From Spirogloea muscicola (Eukaryota; Streptophyta; Zygnematophyceae; Spirogloeales; Spirogloeaceae), in contig WELB01000159.1 in the NCBI GenBank assembly GCA_009602725.1, positions 260,393 through 324,392 of the forward strand: DNA of 64,000 bases, in the 5' to 3' direction. Made by a program: the position numbers and the translations under genes. Shown piece by piece: positions 34,201-46,018 of the stretch. A model generated the notes under the pieces. That model was given only the letters and a program-made list of their open reading frames with translations. It did no database searches and was not told where the DNA came from. Position 1 is the first letter of the stretch. The number at the start of each line of letters is the position of its first letter.

Positions 34201-37200
34201 ATGTCACAAGCTAAGCTTGTCCCAATTGCATGACAATTGCACTTTGTTGCTTGCCAGCTTCCGAGATCGACGCTACGAGTACAAAGGTCTGAACAAGATC
34301 TGGAATAACCGCCTCCGCGATGCCAAGTCCCTTGGCGATCCACTGGGTGTTTCAGAAGCCCAGGTACTATGATGATGTGTAGTCAGCCTGCAGATGCGAT
34401 GGGCTTCCTCTTGACTAACTTCGGCACACCGATTCTGCAGAGCACACAGGATCTACGTCATAGCATAGGTGCTGACAGCGTCGCTGAAGCCACCGTGTTG
34501 CACTTGAGAAGCTCCTTCAGCATGCTGGGCCAATTTAGCTGTGACACGCATCATCCAGTCTCACGTCGGCAAAGATTGCTCATGTTCATACAGCTGGTCT
34601 AACACATTACATACCTCCGAAGTTGATCTACAAATGTGGGTACTTCTTGCAGGACATGGTCGTCTTGTATGATTCTTTGCAGCTGGCGCACAAATGCATC
34701 TTGAATTCGTTTTACGGCTATGTAATGCGAAAGTAAGAGCATCTTCTGCTTGTATCTGCTGATCATGCTCGAATTGATAGTCCTTTCCACCAGGCTGCTC
34801 TGCCAACCTTGTGCGAATAATTTAAACATTCTTCCACAGGCTTGATGCTAGACTCCATTTTCAATCTACCATCAAATCCTGCTCAGGCGCAGCACCTTGC
34901 TTCTTGTGCTACAGCTTCTTGACATGAATCTGTTCCTGTAACCATCAACGACAGAGGTGCAAGGTGGTATTCAATGGAGATGGCAGGAGTGGTCACATAC
35001 ACAGGAGCAAGGATCATTCAGAATGCACGAGCGCTAGTGGAGCGGATCGGAAAGCCGCTTGAGCTTGACACAGATGGCATTTGGTGTGCCCTTCCATCGT
35101 CTTTCCCAGAGAACTTCTATTTTAACACGAGGTAGCAGCTGCCCATCGTGCCTAGCATCCTTCAAACATTACCACATGGCATTTCCTCTCTGTCAAATGA
35201 TGTTCTGCTAAAAGACACTCCAACCAATTCAAAGAGATCCTGCTTTCAACACCTTCTGTACATGTAAATTTGAATGGCATGTGTGTCTGATTGCGTGTCA
35301 GGAGTGGGAAGAAGCTATCCATCTCTTATCCATGTGTGATGCTGAACGCTGAAGTGGTGGTGAACAACAGCAATGACCAATACCAGGTAGCTCAGAGTCT
35401 TTTGTGACTTGAAAGTCTTGTCATATATGATGGTGAACATACGCCATCATCAGTACCAGAAATTGGCTTGGTTTAATAGGGGGTCAAAGTATTCAGGTCC
35501 ATTCGTCCTAATTCACATGCTGTCATGAACTTAAGACATTGACTTGGGACATTGGCATTGGCTACTCTGTCTGTGAGGCAGACACTGGTCGATTCTTTGC
35601 GGAAGGTGTATGTTACAAGCAAGGAATGCTCCATCAGCTTTGAGGTTGATGGACCTTACAAGGTATCAATCCGTGCTCCAAGGAAGATTTGCTGCTTCCC
35701 TCATGTTGCCCTTGTGCTGCATGGCAGAGTAATCAGGACAGGCAGCACGTTGGAGCTTAAGCAGAGGACCGACATGACATGAAAAACAACTGATTGTACG
35801 ACCAGGCCATGATACTGCCTGCGTCAAAAGAGGAAGGAATATTGATCAAGAAACGGTATGCCGTTTTCAACGAAGATGGCTCCCTCGCAGAGCTGAAGGG
35901 ATTTGAGATAAAGCGAAGGGGTGAGCTGAAGCTGATCAAGATCTTTCAGGTACATTCACACATCTTTGCAAAGAGAATCTCAAGCTTCCTCGGCACTTTC
36001 TCCAACTTTATGTAGGTACTGACAACTAAGCTGGTCCTTGTGCAGTCGGAGATTTTCCAGAACTTCCTTCATGGACAAACCTTGACGGAATGCTATGCTG
36101 CAGTTGGAGCTGTCGCCAACAGGTGGCTTGACATGCTGGAGGTGCAGTCTCTCTGATGCAGGACTATTCTACTTACCTGAGGCATGCTGGTCACTGCACC
36201 AACGGACTGTTCTTTGCTTTTGTCTGTTGCAGAAGAATCATCCTCTTTTTAACAGTGCCTGACCAGCTGCTCCATCTTCTGCGTCATGTCTACCCTAATT
36301 ATAGAATCAAGGCATAGATGTGGCCGATGACGAGCTCTTGGAGTATATCTCAGAAGCAAACACCATGAGCAAGTCCCTTGCGGAGTATGGCGAGAAGAAG
36401 TCGTGTGCCACTACAACTGCCCGGCGGCTGGCTGATTTCCTAGGAGACGCCATGGTGAAAGACAAGGGCCTGCGATGCCAGTATATCATAGCCAAGACCC
36501 CAACAGTGAGCAATGACCAACGGCTGCCTGCTATATTCTGTCATATGACCGTCTTTACTTGCTCGTCTCTATCGTAATAACCTTGTCCTTCATTAGCTAC
36601 AGATCCCTTATTCTGTTGTATACTTGTTGCTTATCCTGCTGTGTCTATAATTTTGAAGAGGAAAGACCTCAAATACCCGGAGAGGTCTGCATTTGACAAT
36701 GTTGTTATAATATTGCTAGATTTCTAGAAGTAGGCTGAGGCGTGCTCAGCGCAACACAGCGGCTTGATTGGCAGGCCATGCTCTCTTTAACGTCTCAGAT
36801 ATGACTTTCACACCTTGACAGGGCGCTCCAGTCAGTGAACGCGCCATTCCAGTGGCAATTTTCAATACTGAGCCTGGTACTTCCGCTTCTTTTCTTTGCC
36901 TTCATATGCCGGTGCTTAATGTCCATCCTGCTTCAATCTGCCTGACCTTAAGATAAGTCCCTTGTATAAGTGACGTCTGATGATAGCAGTCTTGGTGCTT
37001 CAGAGATAATGAGGTCATATGTAAGGAAATGGTGCAAGATGTCTGGGGACTTGGAACTACGCGCCATTGTGGACTGGGATTACTACCGAGGTCGTCTGAG
37101 CAGTTCCATTCAGAAGATCATCACCATCCCTGCGGCCATGCAGAAGGTCGTCAGGCAGATGCCTTGTGTGCCCAATATGCACCAGCAGTTCACTTGCAAT

Positions 37201-40200
37201 GTATGCACGAGCAAGATGCTGTGCTGAATGTGGGTCTGCTTGCAGATTGTCAACCCTGTTCCACGAGTGGTCCATCCTAACTGGCTCTGGCGGAAGGTGA
37301 GGGACAAGGATGATAAGTTTCAGCAAAGGACCATCAAAGATCTCTTCCTACCTCAGACGTCACTGCCTGCAGCACCAGCTAGAGACAGTGAGGAAGCTCC
37401 CAGCGTTTCTGCTCTTGAACGCGACCTCGAAGACATGGGCCTTGGGCCGTCTTCCAGGTACACATGCCGTGCATGCACCTGCCTATTGTACGTATGAAGG
37501 TGAGGTAGCAGCCCAATGCATGATACAAGCCCAAACTGCTGCATCTCAAGCTTTACATTGTGCCTGCATGCTATCAATGTGCCAGCCAGGGCACTGGAAG
37601 AAGTCTACCAGCAAGAGCAGCTGGGAAGTCTCGTCAGGATCAGAAAGACATCGAGAGGAGCAATCATGGTGGAGGCGAAGCTGCAAATGACGAAGGTGGA
37701 AATGGGAGTCCAGAGGAGGCATTATTGACTGGTAGGAAAGAGCTTATGGAGAGGACCAACAGAAACTTGAGCCCGGAGAGGGAGCCAGATTATGCTGTTT
37801 GGCTTGAGCACCGCAAAAGGAAGTGGCAAGAACTCCGTCAGATGAAAAAGTCAGCAATGTAAGCAGTAACTCATCTGTCTGTGCCTTTGACAATGACAAG
37901 TAACTAAGCATCCCACCCTTACCTTTGAAGTCGTCGAAGCAGGTAGATTTTTAAAATTAATGTAGTCCATCAACCTGTATAGTGAGTTGATGGTTAAGGA
38001 GAAGACTGAAGGTAAAGGACAAGAAAAGCTTCTAAAATTCGACAAATATACAGCAGCTAAGAAGATGGAGTGCATTGCAACATCCTTGTGCTTCTGGTGA
38101 CAGGGCAGAAGAAGAACGGCGAAGGCGAAGGGAGGGCAATGCTTCGCCTGACAAGATGCTGCAGAGCAGGGCACGTGCACATGAAGGGGCAGGCGCTTAT
38201 TTCAAACAGAAGGAGGCTTCTCTGCTGCGTTCCCATTGGCAGGTGATTGCTGGTCAGTGTTAGAGGTGCAGGAAAAGACAAGGGTCCGCGTACTTTTCAC
38301 ACCTTGACTTCGTCCTCAAACTCAATTGCGAATGAGTGAGTTGTTCAGGACTTGAGTTGAGGACTTACAATCTTCTCGTACACCTGCACCTGGAATGTTT
38401 GCAGGTAATCCAAGTAGCACCTGGCGACAGGCCAGGCAAGTACATGGCATGGGTGTTGGTGGATCATGACATGTACAAGGTTCCTCTGACCATACCAAGA
38501 CAGATCTACATGAACACTCGAGGGGCTGGGTCGGATGATGCAATTGGGGAGAGAGTTAACAGGACTCTCCCCCATGGTCGCCCTACTCTTAACCTGCTTC
38601 AGGTACTAAATGCTGATCCAAGCTATACTCTTCAAGCTGCAGATATATGTCAGCTAACCACTTGATGTCCACAGCCGCCTCAAAGCCAAGGTTGGTGTGA
38701 AAGATCATGTGAAAGCTTGCCCATCATGTGACGGTGTTATGACAAGAAGTCCACTGCAGGTCGTTGTGGCAGAACAACAGTTCCGAGAGGCAACCAGGGA
38801 ACTGGCTGCTCACCTCACAGACCCAGATGTGGAGGTTAGCTCTTACATACTGCTTCTGCAACTGCTGGTCCAATGCAAGAAAGTCGGATGCATCGGCGTG
38901 TCTGCCTGGAGAGTTGGGTGCTGTCCACGTGATAACAAACATTCGTGTTGTGGAACAGCATTCACGGCTCTCCTGAGATGTCCTTCTTGTCCTTCCTTGC
39001 AGGGCATCTATGAGACTCAGGTGCCCTTGGAGATCAATGCCGTTCTTGAGATAGGCTGTGTCTGTGCGATCACGGCAAAGGCTAGGCATCGAAGCCTCCA
39101 AGAGGGCTGGCTCCTGAGTGAGCTGACTATGAAGACCACCACAGAGTGCCCGTACCTACCTTCAGAGACCAGCTCTTCCTTGCTGGAAGGACTTGCCATC
39201 AATTACTTCTTCATCTACCACAGGTACATGGTACATGAGCATCTCTTGTTGCTCATGTTCGTGCATGCTTCCAATCAGCCGAAGCTGGTATATTACATCT
39301 TGTAGGCACTGTGAAAGGCAGCGGCAGTCATTCCAGACAAAGGGGCACCAACATGCTTGATCATCCTTATACACACTTGGTTGCTGCCAAGCAGAGGAGT
39401 ACGATGGTGGGATTTAATTGCTGAGAGATTGCTGAGAGAGATAGGCCTTGAAGATTCTGATCCTGGCAATGTTTTGTTCACAGTACCTGCGACTCTAGGG
39501 GCCTGTTTGCAGTCTATTCCCCAGCCAGTGCCTCCCTCCTTGTTCTCATCCAGAGCCAGACACGAAGTCAAGATATATCAGTGCCCGTACTGGAGCGTCA
39601 ATTCCAAGTTGCAGCATTGTCTTCTGGCAATGTAGTGCCACCAACTGCCATAGCCTGCAAGGTAGACCAAAATTTACTGACTGCAAGTTGTAGCCCCTCA
39701 GCTTGTTCTTATGTGGTCGATTGTAATTAGTCCGCAGGAAGCTTTAGCAACGTCTGTGAGCTCGATATAGGTAAAGAAATTACTGCTTCTACAGGTGGAA
39801 TACATGCATACATCATTGGAGGCAAGGGGTCGAATCCAGCAGGTTATTATGGAGCTGAGGTGAGTTCAGCAAGCCTTTGATTGCTTGCATGGTATTCTTT
39901 GTGTAGCAACCGAATGTGGGCTGCAATTGGGTTCGTCAAAGAGCATTGTTAATTTAAATGAATGTATTCTCATTTACCAGGGACACACACAGAGGCCCCA
40001 CTGTGGCCCTCCTTGAGTGCCCAAGACTTGCATCAGCCACTCACAGCTTCACACTGGATGCAAGAACTGTACCGGCTCTTGGAGATCTGCCTTGTGTACC
40101 AGTGCCATGCAATGCTCGTGACAGCCAGTATCAGGCACTTTATACAACCCAAACTCACTACTCTTCTGCAATTTGGGAGCCATCAACTTACGGCCGAATC

Positions 40201-43200
40201 GAAAGTATCAGTCTTCCATGACGGGACTGCTCATAAGCATACCCAGCATTGCTGAGCGCTGTGATATACTTTCCTGCAGCTACCTACATGTGGCACTAAC
40301 ATAAGCAGATGTTGCTATGCCATATAGGCCCTCGGGTGGCAGCAAGTAGCAGCTCGCATTGCAGTCCATCGCTGTGCGGCGTCAGGCCTCTATCTCCGTG
40401 AACACATAGCCATGTCCCGCTATGCTCATGTAAGGACGTACTGCTGCCACCTGGTGGTCTTCATGTTCTTCATATTCTGGAAAATTAAGCATTTCCCAAC
40501 ATTCTTATTGCAGACATTCAGGTTCTATTAGCATGCGCAGCTGAAGCTCCGTCTCAATCACCTCAACCTCTTCAGGTGCCCTTAGGCAACTTTGAGCCAG
40601 ACTGGGTGCTCTTCACGGCGGATGTGTTCTTTGCTCGAGCTCTCAGGGACAACCAGCAGGTCAGTCTTCAAGCCTTTAACACGGTAAAGCCTGGTACCCA
40701 TTGATCATCAGGTTGTCTGCGGTGATCAGTGCAGTAAATAAGCAATGCTCCAAGGTATCATAGTCAGCAAATTGCAGCTATGATGTCCCTTTTATACAGT
40801 CAAGTAATTTGTTGCAACGGCTTCTTTGCAGAGACCATGACTGTTCCACATGTCATGGCTCTCAAGTGGACGTAATAGCGCTTTCTCACTGACAAACTAG
40901 GACTGCATCGACACTCAATCTCTGCTGTGAGCTGGTTGCAGTTACTTTGGATGTCAAACAGTGGCCTGCCTGACCTTGGTGGAGTGATTGAGGAGGAGGA
41001 GGCCAGCTTCATAGATGAGGTTGACTGTGCAACATCACTATCCTCATAGGAGCTTAGCTTTGCAGCTTGGACAGGCCAGCCTGTGCAATAATTCAAATGA
41101 TAATAGGCAATGGCTGGTGTGATAAATCGAGTCCAATATCATTGACCTTAGGTAGAGCAACCGGAGCTGGTGTACCCTGGAGCATATCGCCAGGTCGTCG
41201 TAGAGCTCAAGGTAAACTTGGCAAGTCCTACACCTGTATTTGGACCAGCTATCTCAATCTGCTGTGATAGGGAGACTTGATGTATTGATACTTGTAGGTG
41301 GTCCTGGCATGATTTTAGTTCAATTGCTTCAACCTTCTCCATGCTGCCCACCACGCATGCTCCAGGTGCACCACCTTGCAGTCAATGCACTCCTACGAAG
41401 CAGCCAGATTGACGACATGGAAGGAGGCTCAGTCTTCGGTGGACAGCCCACGGACGACTTCGATCTGCCGCTTGGTGGAAGCGTGGCGAGTCACGACGAC
41501 TCGCTGTCCTGCAGCCCAGCGTTCCGCGTTCTCAAGCAGATGGTCATGGGCTGGGTACGAGACGCCACTGAGTTCCACAACGTGTTTGCGGACGAGCTTC
41601 TGAAGCACGCATACAGATGGCTGTGCAGTCCGCAGTCCAAGTTGCACGACCCTGCCCTTCACAGGGTCCTGCAGAAGGTGCACAGCACTCTCTGCTATTT
41701 GGTTGGACAATCCTTCTGCAGAGCAGTGATTGTCGTTTCATAATCTAAAAATTTCAAGACATGGCTTCAAAATGCGAAAGTGGGCATGTCGGTAGACTTT
41801 TTGTCAGTATGCTACTGCCTGCTAGACCTGACTCTGACAGCACACTGTACTGGTGTGCCTTCACTGATGAGGCAGGTGATGAAGAAGCTGTTTGCCTTGC
41901 TTCTTGCTGAGATGCGGAAGCTTGGAGCTAATATTGTCTTTGCGGACTTCTCGCGGATAATTATATACACAGGAAAGCACACCAAGTCTGCAGCCGAGGG
42001 CTACTGCCAGTACCTTCTCCAAACATTGGCTTCCAGGTTTAACTGCTGTCTTACCATGGTCATGGTGGAAAGAGGCCAGATCTGGCAGTTTCTAGTTACA
42101 TGCACTGCGCCCCACTCCTTGCCTCTCTCATTGCATGCTTACTTTGATTGCTACTCTAAATGTTTATTTTCTGCCGGTCTACTTAATCTGCGTTGTGTGG
42201 TACTTGCCTCAGAGAATTGTTTGAGTTTGTGACACTTGTACCACAACAGTACTGGCACTCTTTGCTTCTAATGGATCAGGTATATGCAGCTTCTATATTC
42301 ATCAAGGCATCCGCTACAGTTGCAGGAGCTATCACTGCGGGACAGAAAGCTTGGAGGAACTAATGCAGACTCTAATAAATTTGTGCAATGCCCCCCCAGT
42401 ATAATTACGGCGGCATACCGATTAAGCTGGATGATGAGGACAAAGGCGAAAGTGTTGGAGATTGCATTGAGGACAACAGTCCATCCATTCTGTCCAACTG
42501 GAACATTGCCGAGTACTTGCCTCTGGCCACACGAGTAAGAAGTCAGCACGGGAGCTTTGCTTCAATGGTGGACCTTACTCACAGTTCCTGCCAAGAGATT
42601 CAGATTCAGCAATGCGCAGTAGCACTTGCCATACATTAGTTATTGACTTTTATGCGTCCTCTCTCTAAGAGGGCCACGCAAGTAACACTTCGTCAAATCT
42701 CCTCACTGCTGTAGGAATACTTTGAGGTTGTTATTGGAGAGTACATATATCTGCCTTGGAAGCACGCCCGCAGAAAAGCAGCTGAAAAAGCTGCTGCCTG
42801 GGACAGTGGCAATCCAACCGCCACACCTGTTGCAGCTACAGAGATGGAAAAGGATGCCTCCAATTATCTGCAGACTCAGGTATGACAGCTCCATGGGATG
42901 ATCAAGTTGTCATTTAGTTATTTAGTAGTGGCTGAAGTGGACCTGTCGCTGACTGTTACTTGTCTCGTGGAACACGATCTCCTACTTGCATTGAATGTGC
43001 ACGTCATTGCTGGCCAGTTGATGTGGGCATGCGGCCGAGGCTTCCAAGATGATGTGCACGTAGTACCAAACCACAGATCAAAGCGTGAAGGTGGGCTGAG
43101 TGTGTCATGGTGCAGGTCACGACTTACTTCACAGGAAAGATGCTGAGAATAGTGCACAATATACAAAACTTTGTATCTGCCAACAAAGGGGGAGATGGTG

Positions 43201-44565
43201 ATGACCCCAAAGCCGCTGCTGCTTGGAAGTTCCCCAAGCTTGCTGGGTCGCACATAGAGCTCCGCAACCCAGCATTGGAGTTCATCAAGTCCATCTGCAC
43301 AGTCATGTCGATTGACGAGGCGGTGTCCTACCAAGTGATGGTACGCGTGCTGCTGGCTATATATATTTGTGAGATACTACTGAGCTTCTCGTCATACGTC
43401 AAGCTGGTGGTCAGGCAAAGCATTACCAGTCCTGCAAGTACTGCAAGGTGAGGGCAAGTTACAGGCATAGTGGGCAGCATTCGTTTACATGGGAGACACT
43501 CATATTCATTGCAGGTGATGAGGCGGAACCTTCTGAAACTGATACACGTGCGGGAGTTCGCCGAGGAAGCCGTTTTCAGGAACCCGTGCCTCTCCTTCAC
43601 GCTGCCAAATGTGATCTGCAGGTAAGAGCATCCCAGCTCGATATGTCTTCATTAGCTCATGTATGATGTATGTAGTAGCACGGTGCGGTGGTGTCCGCAC
43701 TCCGTAGGTCTCAAGTTCGCATTCGTCTTGCACCGTAGCAACTCCAACACTCACTTGCTACTGAGCTGAACCTTGACATTGAATGCCTGACAGCTATTAC
43801 AATGCCACTTTATCTTGCACTCTGAATTTTCCTACAATTCATTGCTTATTAAGCAGACACGTTGACATTGATGCTCAACAGCTATTGCAATGACTGTCAA
43901 GATCTGGACCTCTGTCGAGACCCGTTGCTTCTGAGCAAGCAGTGGAAGTGCGCCGTGCCACAGTGTGGCCAGCCCTACAACCGGGAATGGATTGAGAATG
44001 CACTACTTCAGGTGAAGAGCAGCCTCTCAACCCAGCAACCAGTAGCGACAATGGTAAAAGTGTGCACTAGCAAGGGACAATGTGGCAGCCTCTGATAGGT
44101 GCTGCGTGCGTTGTTCTTCACCACGTGTTGCAGATTGTGCGACAGCGGTGCCGCCTCTTCCAGCTGCAGGACCTGCGATGCACCAAGTGCCGACAGGTGC
44201 CCCACTAGCCACGTCTCCTTGCTCTCACTGTGGAAGAGCAACAAATGCAGGCCTGCACTGTAGCTGAACATGAGTTCGCATTCTCCAGCAAGCTGCAAAG
44301 CGTTGAACTCACGAACTTTGAGCAGGAGCAGAAAGGCTTACGGCCGAGCTCCTCATGCTGACTGCTCCTTACGAGCCCTTCTGTTGCGGCGCAGGTCAAG
44401 TCCGCCCACCTGGCTGATCAGTGCAGGTGCGCAGGTGCCTTTGAGTGCACCGAGGCCCCTGACGCATTTCGCCAGCGGCTCAAGGTGTTCGCAAACATTG
44501 CGGCTTTCCACGGCTTTGAGCTGCTCCAGGAATGTGTCCAGTGGCTACTGCAGACGAGCCCTTAA
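28269..44565 (+). CDS. POLE: DNA polymerase epsilon catalytic subunit, complete
   Basis: Fifty-two exons join with every phase closed to 2294 residues, the length of other POLE/POL2A proteins. Exons 1-2 are 28269-28423 and 28521-28665; the last are 43882-44011, 44134-44196 and 44395-44565. Leading-strand replicase with proofreading, nuclear. Exonuclease motifs: [14 protein letters not shown] (exon 30625-30842), [20 protein letters not shown] (31262-31396), [13 protein letters not shown] (32016-32180). Polymerase motifs: [19 protein letters not shown] (33079-33183); [13 protein letters not shown] (34653-34732); [10 protein letters not shown] (34955-35131). All acidic catalytic residues are present. 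The inactive second polymerase half follows, then two C-terminal cysteine modules ([13 protein letters not shown]...CAVPQC and CTKCR...CRCAGAFEC) that would bind the B subunit. Introns after 31396 and 40134 appear to start with GC. Confidence 0.97.
29241..29792 (+). other. POLE intron 4: G-rich tract and repeat insertion
   Basis: This intron contains a G-rich tract (29441-29508, many runs of three or more G on the sense strand) and then a complete hairpin-tail repeat (about 29575-29712) in sense orientation, ending some 80 bp before exon 5. The splice sites around it look normal. Confidence 0.75.
29575..29712 (+). repeat. hairpin-tail repeat copy inside a POLE intron
   Basis: It carries TTAGGCCCCTCCGTCATTTG, GGCCCCTTCGAACCC, CGGGCTGGCTTTTCACAGCC and GAGAGAGCCACTTCT in the same order as the tail of the element at 27.3-27.9 kb. 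No protein-coding part of the element accompanies it, as expected for a strongly 5'-truncated insertion or a derived SINE. Confidence 0.8.
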
Positions 44566-46018
44566 GAGTGGGCCTGGACAAGCCAGCGTGAGTCACAGTA
44601 CGAAGACGTGTGTGACTATGACAAGCTCCGAGTACCATTCTTGAATGATCCGAGTTGGATCAGTGGTAGCGCAGGGAGCTAGTTCCCTGACCTAGTAGCT
44701 CTCGTTCCCTACACATTGCTGGCGACGAGCCCTCGCAGCGCAAGCTCATTTATACAAGCATGGATCATAGTACAAGACGCAAACATGACGAGCCCAAGAG
44801 TGCCACCCCATCTCAGATTGTCCAAGAGTGCCACTCTTGCCACTCTTGGACAATCTAAGATCGGGTGGTGGCAATGCAAGAGACTGATCCTCTTGCATTC
44901 CCTGACCTGACAGCCCTCCCCCTCCCCATGATTGGCTAAATGCTGATACTAATGTGCAACTAGCCCCATGTTGGTTACGGCAAAGTGTACAGCACCGTGC
45001 ACAGATTTAGCAGTTGATATGACTCCCTGATGTGCGTAATCAGATACTTGCAAACGATGTACCTTTACATGGCTGCGAGGAGGCCTGCGTTGCCGAGTTA
45101 GGCATAGGGTACATCAAAAGCCTCATCTCAGCGAAGCCGGCACATCCATGCATAGTGCTCGTGAAGCAGGTGCTATGCACGCCCCTAAGGTGGACCTGGC
45201 ACACATGGCATTGAGAATCTGGTGTTGCCCTGCCTTGAAGGTGGTCAGCAGTAGCAAATCATGGGCAGCACTCGCACTTGCCACTCAGATCCACAGGGGC
45301 TCAAGGCTGCCAGTTACCAGCCGCCAGAGCTTGTCAACAGGCCTGGGACTGTGCCATGCATGTAAAAGGTGGGACAGTCAGACCTGTGGAAGAAACCTCA
45401 AGCATGTCTTAACGTCACTCGTGCATGGCTGGCACACATGGTGGTCAAAGGAGTTCCAGATTTCAGCTGGCGAAATGGGCTCCAACGTGTAACAGGTGGT
45501 AACCTGTTCTTCAACCTGACATGAGAAAGCTGACCTACCCTAGCTCTACAAAACTAGCTCACTGTGTGACTATGTATATGTGCCATCGGCCAGGGGCCAA
45601 CGGGCCAGGTGGAGCCAGCGAGCTCCGTGGCAAAGCTACGCCCTGCGCTAGCATTTAAACAGGCATCCAGAAGTAGGTTGCAACCTGTAGAGTGACCAGG
45701 GCTCCCACCTCGGTCTCTCCTGGACGACTGTAGCAAGTTTTGCGCACAGCCTGCAAGAAGCTTACACGAAGGACAGCTTGGGGACATGTTTGAGGAGGTG
45801 CTGATGGGACAGCACAGATGTCCATGGCTCCCCATACTGTGCGCTGCTATTTGAACCCACTTCCAATGCCAGCTTCCTCCTCCATCCTAGGCCGCATGCA
45901 TAGTGATACCCACAGTGCCTCCTTGGCAGACTGCACGCAAGGAAGCCTGCTGCACAAGGCTCGCAAGCCTGTGCAGGATTATGAGCCCTGTTCAAGTCAG
46001 ACCTGCACACCTTTCCCA
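44566..46018. other. intergenic region between POLE and the DUF1685 gene
   Basis: The two flanking genes converge here. No exon is recognised in the first 1.4 kb on either strand. A strong inverted repeat at 44801-44873 is listed separately. Some minus-strand open frames at 45.5-46.0 kb are short and unrecognised. Confidence 0.45.
44801..44873. repeat. near-perfect 30-bp inverted repeat (hairpin)
   Basis: The left arm (44801-44830) and right arm (44841-44873) are reverse complements apart from one substitution and a small gap; the inner AGATTGTCCAAGAGTG pairs perfectly. The loop is about 10 bp. It lies just downstream of POLE and could be a MITE remnant or an RNA hairpin near the 3' ends. 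Confidence 0.8.
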
